Shown here piece by piece: positions 22,363 to 27,839 of a stretch of 27,839 bases of DNA (position 1 is the first letter of the stretch; each line of letters opens with the position of its first letter). The translations under genes and the position numbers were made by a program. This stretch comes from CAYLJO01 sp964383905 (GTDB lineage: Bacteria > Acidobacteriota > Blastocatellia > Pyrinomonadales > Pyrinomonadaceae). The stretch covers positions 1-27,839 of the forward strand of contig CAYLJO010000064.1 of assembly GCA_964383905.1 (NCBI GenBank). Reading direction: 5' to 3'. The notes under the pieces are model-generated. The model did no database searches and was not told the DNA's origin. It was given only the letters and a program-made list of their open reading frames with translations.

Positions 22363-23754
22363 ATGAACGAGATACCGGAGAAACACGTCGGCAAGGCCGG
22401 GAGCCACCGGCAGCGCGTCTCTTCGACCGAGGGGCTGCCGGATCAGGTCGGCAACGTCGCGCGCCGAACGATGGAAGAGGTAGCCGAAGACATCCACGAG
22501 GAGCAGGGTAAAACGATGGTCAGTCTCGGCCCGCTCGAAAGGGTTTATGTCTTCTGGCTGGCCGGGATGAGCTGCGACGGCTGCACCGTCTCCGTGAGCG
22601 GCGCGACCGAGCCCGCGCTCGAAGATCTGCTCACCGGCTCAATCCCCGGCATCCCGCTCGTCGTACTTCACCACTACGTCCTACAACTCGAAGCCGGGGA
22701 CCATTACATCCGCACGCTCGAACTCGCCGAGCAGGGGAAACTGGGCGGCCCTTACGTGATCGTCTACGAAGGCTCGATCCCGGACGAGAGCCTGACTGTT
22801 GGCGGTGAGCCGTTCGCGGGCGAAGGCTCGCTGCCGCTCTGGGTGCCGAGCGACCAGCGCCGGCGCGTGGCGACGGCCGAGTGGGTCAAGCGGCTCGCGC
22901 CGGGCGCCGCGGCGAGCATCGCCATCGGGACGTGCGCGACGTGGGGCGGCATCCCCGCCTCTTACGGCAACGTCACCGGCTCGATGAGCCTGATGGACTT
23001 CCTCGGCAAAGATTACCGCAGCGCGCTGGGGTTGCCCGTCATCAACATTCCCGGCTGCGCGCCCGTCGGCGATAACTTCACCGACACGGTCCAAGCGATC
23101 CTTCTATTTCTGCAAGGTCTGGGCCCGCTGCCGGAGTTTGACGAATTGGGTCGCCCCGCGTGGTTATTTTCCGAGACCGTGCATCGCCACTGTGTGCGCG
23201 CGGGCTACTACGAGGAGGGCACTTTCGCTCAGGAGTACGGCGATCAAGAGTGCCTGGTCGAAGTCGGCTGTTGGGGGCCGGTCGTGCAATGCAACATCAC
23301 GGAGCGCGGCGCGATCGCTCACATGGGCGGGTGCATGAACGCCGGCGGCCCCTGCATCGGCTGCACGATGCCGGGCTTCCCGGATAAATTCTCGCCCTTC
23401 TACAAAGCGCCGCCCGGCTCGATGCTGTCATCCAACGCCTCGCGCCTGATGGGCTCAATCATTCGCCCCCTGCGCCGCATCAGCCAGCGCGAGCGCAACC
23501 GCGAGATACGCTGGCGCGACACGGTGCCTTCGGGGTGGGCGATGGAGCAGGGCCGCATGTCGCTCTCGCACCGCATCCTCGAATTCTTCTACAACGCGAT
23601 GCAGTTTCAGGGCGCGGACCGGCCCGGCCGGCAGAAGCCCGAAGAGCAGTTCCCGTCCGGCTACGAGATATTGCCCGAACGCAAGTACGGTAAAGATTAT
23701 CAAGTCTTGCCGGAAGAACGCGCGAAGAAGGCGGAAAAAAGAGCGCAGGGGTAA
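22363..23754 (+). CDS. hhyS: group 1h-type [NiFe]-hydrogenase small subunit
   Basis: Electron-transferring subunit with three Fe-S clusters; 463 residues from ATG 22363 (a GTG at 22360 is directly adjacent). No Tat signal is present, so the enzyme stays on the cytoplasmic side. Proximal cluster: Cys71-Asp-Gly-Cys74 (AGMSCDGCTVSVSG), with Cys191 (GTCATWGG) and Cys232 (PGCAPVGD). The Asp in CDGC is the feature of the actinobacterial-type enzymes in which Asp replaces one Cys ligand, as shown for the Ralstonia eutropha enzyme. Distal and medial ligands are His274-x2-Cys277, Cys297, Cys303, Cys310, Cys324, Cys331 and Cys334. There is a long N-terminal extension (about 55 residues) and a charged C-terminal extension, both usual in this group. 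Confidence 0.95.
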   Translation: MNEIPEKHVGKAGSHRQRVSSTEGLPDQVGNVARRTMEEVAEDIHEEQGKTMVSLGPLERVYVFWLAGMSCDGCTVSVSGATEPALEDLLTGSIPGIPLVVLHHYVLQLEAGDHYIRTLELAEQGKLGGPYVIVYEGSIPDESLTVGGEPFAGEGSLPLWVPSDQRRRVATAEWVKRLAPGAAASIAIGTCATWGGIPASYGNVTGSMSLMDFLGKDYRSALGLPVINIPGCAPVGDNFTDTVQAILLFLQGLGPLPEFDELGRPAWLFSETVHRHCVRAGYYEEGTFAQEYGDQECLVEVGCWGPVVQCNITERGAIAHMGGCMNAGGPCIGCTMPGFPDKFSPFYKAPPGSMLSSNASRLMGSIIRPLRRISQRERNREIRWRDTVPSGWAMEQGRMSLSHRILEFFYNAMQFQGADRPGRQKPEEQFPSGYEILPERKYGKDYQVLPEERAKKAEKRAQG

Positions 23755-23790
23755 AGGGGCCGGACAACCTACAGTGACGGAGAGACCCGA

Positions 23791-25662
23791 ATGTGCTTCA
23801 AGAATTTGCCGGTTGAATTCGACGAGCAGGGCAACGCACATCTCAAGGGGGGCGTGACAGACCCTTACGGTTACCGGCCGCGGGAGATCAAGCGCGAAAG
23901 GCTCGAAGAGCTGCTCGCGCGCAACGGGCACATCAAGGACGTGACGATCTCCCCGGTGACGCGCGTGGCGGGCGCGCTCTCGTTTCACGCGGTGGCGGAT
24001 CTGCAGGGGCGCAAATTTCTTGACGCCAACTCGATCGCCACGCTCTTTCGCGGCTACGAGGTGATCCTGAAGGGGCGCGACCCGCGCGACGCGATCTTCA
24101 TCTCATCCCGCGCCTGCGGCGTGTGCGGCGGGGTGCATTCGACCGCCGCCTGCGAAGCCATCGAGATGGCCTTCGGCATTCACCCGCCCCCGCTCGGCAC
24201 CACCTTGCGCAACCTGGCGCTGGCGCTCGATTTTCTCTACGACCACCCGCTGCACCTCTTCCTGCTCGCCGGCCCGGATTATTCGCAGGTCGTCGTCGAG
24301 GCGACCAACCCGGCGATGTGGGAGAAGGCTAAGCGGACAGAAGCGCCGCACGCCGAGATTCATAACTACAGAACCATCGGGGACATCATGCTGGCGCTCA
24401 ACCCGCTCTCGGGCAAATGTTACCTCGACGGCCTGAAGATGACGCGCGTCCCGCGCGAAGCTTACAGTGTGCTCTTCGGCAAGTACCCGCACCCGCAGAC
24501 GGTCATACCCGGCGGGATGTCCTCGACCGTGACGGTCACGGACTTCAACGAGACCTACACGCGGCTGCACCAGATGATTGACTGGACCAAGCGGATGATC
24601 CCGCTTTGGGACGATCTCACGGATTTCTTCTACGAGTACAACCCCGAATACAAGAAGGTCGGCGCGCGCCCGAAGAATCTCGTCGACCTGGGTATGTGGG
24701 ACGACCCCGAGGCTTACGACGCCACGTACAAAAATTGCGACGAGTGGGGCGAGCGGCGCTGGGCCACGCCGGGCGTAGTCATTGACGGCGAGCTGGTGAC
24801 GACGAAGCTCCGGCAGATCAATCTGGGCATCGAAGAGTTCGTCGAGCACTCTTATTACGAAGACTGGAACCACAACGGGCGGCAACGCTACCGCACGGAT
24901 CCCACCGGCGGGCCGCTCTCGCCGAACCACCCCTGGAACAAGGAGACGATGCCGAAGCCGTCGAAGGAGAGTTGGAAGGACCGTTACACGTGGGACACCG
25001 CGCCGCGTTGGGACCGGCAGGTCGTCGAGGCCGGGTGCTACGCGCGCATCTGGACGACCGCCGCCGCCGCGTTGATGCCGAAAAACGAGTTCATGGAGTC
25101 CACCGGCCAGAGCCTTATTATGCGCTTGCCGAAGACGATGATGGCGGAGATGGATTTAGAGTGGCGGATCCCGGAGGTGTGGAACGCGTTTGAGCGCAAC
25201 CGCGCCCGCGCCTACTGCATGGCATACAACCTGATGACGGCCTTCACGATGACGCTGCGCGCGTTCGACTACCTGCGCAAAGGTGAGGACAAGGTCAGCA
25301 CAAAGTTCGAAGTGCCGAAGGACGAGCGGCGCGGCGTCGGCTACTGGGGCGCGGGGCGCGGCTGGCTCGCTCACCACCTGGTGCTCGACAAAGGCGCGAT
25401 CGTCAACTACCAGATCACCACGCCTTCGACCATCAACGCTTCACCGAAGGACCCGTTCGGCAACCCGGGACCTTATGAAGAGGCCGTTCTGAACACGCCG
25501 ATCCTGGAAGAATTCTCAAGCCCCGCGGATTTTACGGGCGTGGACATGCTCCGCGCGATCCGCAGCTTCGACCCGTGCATGCCGTGCACGACGCATATCT
25601 ACGGCGGCGAGCGCGAGATCGTGCGCGAGGTCAACACCTGCGCTTGCTCGGCCGAGGGTTAG
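23791..25662 (+). CDS. hhyL: group 1h-type [NiFe]-hydrogenase large subunit
   Basis: Catalytic subunit holding the NiFe(CN)2CO site; it oxidises atmospheric-level H2 in known members of this group. ATG at 23791 follows GGAG at suitable distance; 623 residues. The N-terminal nickel motif is RACGVCGGVHS (Cys109, Cys112, His116), and the C-terminal motif is SFDPCMPCTTH (Cys596, Cys599, His602). The 21 residues after His602 (IYGGEREIVREVNTC and so on) are the peptide removed by a maturation protease once nickel is inserted. Other family stretches are ISPVTRVAGALSFHAVADL and FLYDHPLHLFLLAGPDY. It follows hhyS by 36 bases. Sequence is visibly more GC-rich than in the hyp genes. Confidence 0.96.
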   Translation: MCFKNLPVEFDEQGNAHLKGGVTDPYGYRPREIKRERLEELLARNGHIKDVTISPVTRVAGALSFHAVADLQGRKFLDANSIATLFRGYEVILKGRDPRDAIFISSRACGVCGGVHSTAACEAIEMAFGIHPPPLGTTLRNLALALDFLYDHPLHLFLLAGPDYSQVVVEATNPAMWEKAKRTEAPHAEIHNYRTIGDIMLALNPLSGKCYLDGLKMTRVPREAYSVLFGKYPHPQTVIPGGMSSTVTVTDFNETYTRLHQMIDWTKRMIPLWDDLTDFFYEYNPEYKKVGARPKNLVDLGMWDDPEAYDATYKNCDEWGERRWATPGVVIDGELVTTKLRQINLGIEEFVEHSYYEDWNHNGRQRYRTDPTGGPLSPNHPWNKETMPKPSKESWKDRYTWDTAPRWDRQVVEAGCYARIWTTAAAALMPKNEFMESTGQSLIMRLPKTMMAEMDLEWRIPEVWNAFERNRARAYCMAYNLMTAFTMTLRAFDYLRKGEDKVSTKFEVPKDERRGVGYWGAGRGWLAHHLVLDKGAIVNYQITTPSTINASPKDPFGNPGPYEEAVLNTPILEEFSSPADFTGVDMLRAIRSFDPCMPCTTHIYGGEREIVREVNTCACSAEG

Positions 25663-25670
25663 CTTCTTAA

Positions 25671-25688
25671 GCCCGCCACCGGGCGGGA
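25671..25688 (+). other. GC-rich hairpin between hhyL and the protease gene
   Basis: CCCGCC (25672-25677) and GGCGGG (25682-25687) form a perfect 6-bp stem with a four-base loop. There is no following T-run, so it is more likely to protect the hhySL messenger or to reduce downstream expression than to terminate completely. Confidence 0.4.
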
Positions 25689-25701
25689 CCCGATTTGAGC
25701 C

Positions 25702-26190
25702 ATGGTTTTAGTCTCGGGCATCGGCTACTCCAACCTGAGCGACATGTCATTCGGTCGCGTCCTCCTCTCCGAACTCGCGGAGATGACCTGGCCCGATCAC
25801 GTTCACGTCGAAGACCTCAACTACGGCCCCATCATGGTCTACCAGTGGCTCGAAGAATCGCCTGTAAAATACGACAGGGCGATTTTCCTGAGCGCCGCCA
25901 AGCGTGGCCGTGAGCCTGGCACGCTTGAGGTGTATCGCTGGGATAATCCGTCGCCGTACCCGGCGGACGTGCAGGCGCGTATCGGGGAGGCGGTCACGGG
26001 CGTGATCAGCCTGGAGAATCTGCTCATCGTCTGTCAGCATTTCGGCGTGCTGCCAAAAGATGTGACGATCGTCGAGATCGAGCCGCAGAATGAGAACTGG
26101 GGGCCTGATTTCAGTCCGGTCGTCGCGGCCAGAGTCGGTGAGGCGCTCGAAATCGTCAGGAACGAGGCGATGAGGGGCGGTCACGGATGA
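25702..26190 (+). CDS. hydrogenase maturation protease-like protein (second)
   Basis: A 162-residue member of the HyaD/HybD/HycI fold, directly downstream of hhyL. It opens LVSGIGYSNLSDMSFGRVLL, where the family has GxGNxLxxDDGxG; one acidic residue is retained (the D of SDMSFG). Then VEDLNYGPI and the His of IVCQHFG provide the other possible metal ligands, and EIEPQNENWGPDFSPVVAA resembles the family's xPxxxxxxxxLSP segment. Departures from the canonical GDDG motif are stronger than in the protease at 4517-5044. Its position suggests it is dedicated to HhyL. The start at 25702 has only a weak ribosome binding site; its stop overlaps the next ATG (ATGA). Confidence 0.75.
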   Translation: MVLVSGIGYSNLSDMSFGRVLLSELAEMTWPDHVHVEDLNYGPIMVYQWLEESPVKYDRAIFLSAAKRGREPGTLEVYRWDNPSPYPADVQARIGEAVTGVISLENLLIVCQHFGVLPKDVTIVEIEPQNENWGPDFSPVVAARVGEALEIVRNEAMRGGHG

Positions 26191-27128
26191 GTGAAGCGAA
26201 GGTTCAAGAGCGGGACGCGGAGGAGATGGTCGAGCGGTTGAATACGCTCGTCGAAGAGCTGGAGAACTACCCGAAAAGGGAAGTCCGCGAGAAAGCCCTG
26301 GACCTCGTTCAAATCATCCTCGAACTCTACGGCGAGGCATTGCGCCGCATCATCGTTACCCTTCATTCGCTGCCGCTTAAAGACCAGATCCTGGGCCAGC
26401 TGCTAAGTGATGAAGTGGTCCGCGCCATCCTGCTCATCCACGGGCTGCTGCCGGTCGAATTGCGTGACAGGGTGGCGGCCGCCCTTGATCATCTACGCCC
26501 CTCCCTGATCTCTCAGGGCTGCGATGTAGAGCTGCTCGGCATAACGGACGGCCGCGCGCGGGTGCGATTGATCCGCAAAGGCAGTGGCGCTCCGCCCGTT
26601 GCGACATTGAAGCAGGAGATCGAAAAAGCCCTTGGTGAAGCCGCGCCCGATCTGTTAGGCATTGAAATTGAGGGGAGGCCAGAGCAGATCGAAGCCACCG
26701 CCCGTGCCGCCGCGCTTTTAGGGTCACTGATCCCTGGTAGAAGTGATATGTCACAGCCGGCTAAGCTTGTCCAACTAAAAAGAGGGCAGACCGATGAGAA
26801 GGGCGCAGGCGGTACATGGGTTCCGGTCGTCCGCGCCATAGGCTTTGAGGACGGCCGGTTCAAGATCATCCATTACGCCGAGATTAACTTGCTGGTCTGC
26901 AAAATTGGTGGAGAGTTTTATGCGTATCGTAACGCCTGCGCTGCGGGCGGGCGAGCGCTCGGCGATGCGCTCTTGGAAAGCCCGATGCTCACCTGTTCCT
27001 GTCATGGATATCGCTATGATTTGCGCCGTCGCGGGGCATGTGTTGAGAAACCAGAACTCAGTCTTGAGTATCTGCCCGTAAAGGTTGAAGATAATAAAGT
27101 AAAGGTGGCTTTATCAAAGGCCGGATAG
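26187..27128 (+). CDS. hhyE: NifU-like/Rieske-like protein, HhyE-type electron relay
   Basis: In mycobacteria HucE and HhyE, encoded beside the uptake hydrogenases, are proposed to carry electrons from them to the respiratory chain; this gene has the same position and domain order. The 313-residue protein has a helical N-terminus (1-100), a NifU C-terminal-like domain (about 103-165; DVELLGITDGRARVRLIRK, ATLKQEIEKALGEAAPDLLG) and a Rieske-like domain (about 208-310; NACAAGGRALGD, TCSCHGYRYDLRRRG). Expected ligands are partly lost: the NifU CxxC is replaced by GSGA (132-135), and the first Rieske pair reads Cys251-Ala-Ala253 instead of CxH, while Cys270-x2-His273 remains. The start overlaps the protease stop (ATGA). 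Confidence 0.8.
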   Translation: MSEAKVQERDAEEMVERLNTLVEELENYPKREVREKALDLVQIILELYGEALRRIIVTLHSLPLKDQILGQLLSDEVVRAILLIHGLLPVELRDRVAAALDHLRPSLISQGCDVELLGITDGRARVRLIRKGSGAPPVATLKQEIEKALGEAAPDLLGIEIEGRPEQIEATARAAALLGSLIPGRSDMSQPAKLVQLKRGQTDEKGAGGTWVPVVRAIGFEDGRFKIIHYAEINLLVCKIGGEFYAYRNACAAGGRALGDALLESPMLTCSCHGYRYDLRRRGACVEKPELSLEYLPVKVEDNKVKVALSKAG

Positions 27129-27533
27129 ATGATGTCTGAACAGGAAAAACATCACCCCTCGGACCCGCTCGGCAGCCTCTACTGGCGTGACGAGATTCTG
27201 CAGGTCATGTACTGGATGACGGGGGAAGGCTTCGGCCGGGAGTTTACACCTTCCGACCTGCAAAAGTTTCTCGCTGCCGAAAATGCCGTGGTGGTGGAGA
27301 GCCTGGAGCGGATGGCGGCGGACGGCCTTCTTGAGCGCGCCGGTGAGAACAGGTATGCGCTCTCAGCCCGGGGACAGAAAGAGGGCGGGCGTCGGTTCGC
27401 CGACGAATTCGAGGAGATGCTGAAACCCGGCCACTTCGAGTGTGACGAGCCCGACTGCGGCTGCCACACGGCCGCATCAACGGGTGAGTGCAAGCACCTG
27501 TCGCCTGCTCATTCGGAGCATCGACATTCCTAA
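27129..27533 (+). CDS. winged-helix-like protein with Cys/His-rich tail
   Basis: A 134-residue protein starting immediately after the hhyE stop (two ATGs in a row, 27129 and 27132). Residues about 18-95 look like a winged helix: EILQVMYWMTGEGFG, FTPSDLQKFLAAENAVVVES, LERMAADGLLERAG and RYALSARGQKEGG. The tail is rich in metal ligands (HFECDEPDCGCH, then GECKHLSPAHSEHRHS), giving four Cys and seven His in about 33 residues. It could be a metal-responsive regulator or a nickel-handling maturation factor; the absence of HypA/HypB makes the second reading interesting. No family name is assigned. It is the penultimate gene in the visible operon. Confidence 0.75.
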   Translation: MMSEQEKHHPSDPLGSLYWRDEILQVMYWMTGEGFGREFTPSDLQKFLAAENAVVVESLERMAADGLLERAGENRYALSARGQKEGGRRFADEFEEMLKPGHFECDEPDCGCHTAASTGECKHLSPAHSEHRHS

Positions 27534-27548
27534 AAGGGGTCATCGAGC

Positions 27549-27816
27549 ATGGGCGGTAACAAAGGAAAGAGTGGGCGTCGCGAAGGCGATGTCTTGAAAG
27601 GGCTGGCAGCAGGCGTCATCGGCGGGCCGGTCGCTTCCTGGACGATGAACCGGTTTCAGGCCGCGTGGGGTAAGCTATCTGACGGAACTGAAAAACCGCA
27701 CGGCGCGCAATCTTTGCAGCGCGGTAGCCCACAAGGTAGTGGGCGACACGTCGCACTTCGTTTACGGGCTGACGGCTCGTGATCGGGTGAGGCGCGCAGT
27801 GCGCAAGGCGCTTTGA
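27549..27816 (+). pseudogene. DUF1440-like small membrane protein, apparent frameshift
   Basis: ATG at 27549, with a purine-rich AAAAGGGG upstream, starts a protein with a glycine-rich membrane segment: VLKGLAAGVIGGPVASWTMN, then RFQAAWGKLSDG. This resembles the start of DUF1440-type membrane proteins. After about residue 57 the frame gives an arginine-rich end and stops at 27780-27782, while the +1 frame gives AHKVVGDTSHFVYGL and runs to a stop at 27814-27816. A frameshift near 27715-27730, or truncation, is therefore likely. The family assignment is from memory of its general pattern and is tentative. Confidence 0.4.
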
Positions 27817-27839
27817 AGAATGGAGGCGGCGCGTGGGAC

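Noticed and set aside
21865..22497. 210-codon minus-strand frame across the small membrane genes
   Set aside because: Antisense shadow in GC-rich coding DNA; the opposite strand has four genes with strong ribosome binding sites.
24103..24930. 275-codon minus-strand frame inside hhyL
   Set aside because: It is the antisense shadow of a GC-rich coding sequence; the product is Arg/Val-rich and without motifs, while hhyL is certain.
1..27839. tRNA, rRNA, CRISPR arrays, insertion sequences
   Set aside because: I found no repeat-spacer pattern, no transposase frame, no cloverleaf-like sequence and no rRNA-like stretch; absence is judged by eye only.

Overview
The window reads as a chromosomal piece of a soil-type acidobacterium. 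Three things point there: a large Oar-like TonB-dependent receptor with an N-terminal carboxypeptidase-regulatory-like domain (a family greatly expanded in Acidobacteriota), a group 1h-type (actinobacterial-type, high-affinity) [NiFe]-hydrogenase of the kind reported from Pyrinomonas-like Acidobacteriota, and several GC-rich reading frames beside moderately GC-rich ones. The taxonomic call is an inference; there is no rRNA gene in the window.

Layout. Bases 1-3400 are a gene-poor, partly decayed region: the start of a PilZ-like protein running off the left edge, remnants of a Crp/Fnr-type regulator and of a frameshifted response-regulator receiver, a pentapeptide-repeat protein, and a small CxxC protein. 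Bases 3420-5044 (minus strand) hold a cysteine-containing polytopic membrane protein and a hydrogenase maturation protease. Divergent from these, 5112-10745 is a hyp operon: hypF, hypC, a SIS-domain (GmhA-like) gene, hypD, hypE. A frameshifted PsiE-like membrane gene follows. Bases 11462-19768 (minus strand) form one probable operon: a cytoplasmic FmdE-like protein with a zinc ribbon, the TonB-dependent receptor, an exported FmdE-like protein, a family 5 solute-binding protein and two DppB/DppC-type permeases. A 510-base divergent region with a perfect 22-bp palindrome separates this from the plus-strand hydrogenase operon (20279-27816): a CooC-type ATPase gene interrupted by an in-frame UGA, four small membrane-anchored proteins arranged as an A-B-A'-B' duplication, hydrogenase small and large subunits (hhyS, hhyL), a second maturation protease, a NifU/Rieske-like HhyE protein, a winged-helix protein with a Cys/His-rich tail, and a frameshifted small membrane protein at the right edge.

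How it fits together. HypF, C, D and E make and deliver the Fe(CN)2CO group. HypA and HypB, which normally insert nickel, are absent from the window, and a CooC-type nickel ATPase sits first in the structural operon instead. The maturation proteases remove the HhyL C-terminal peptide. HhyE is the probable electron relay to the respiratory chain. The FmdE/TonB/ABC block may import a metal or metal complex for the enzyme, but that is inferred from position only.

The most interesting points are the UGA that falls on the first position of the CxC metal-binding motif of the CooC-type ATPase (selenocysteine, decay or sequence error), the duplicated A-B-A'-B' membrane proteins just ahead of hhySL, the HhyE protein lacking expected Fe-S ligands in both of its domains, and the FmdE-TonB-FmdE-ABC island. 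Several other genes here carry apparent frameshifts, so assembly error has to be excluded before the UGA is believed.
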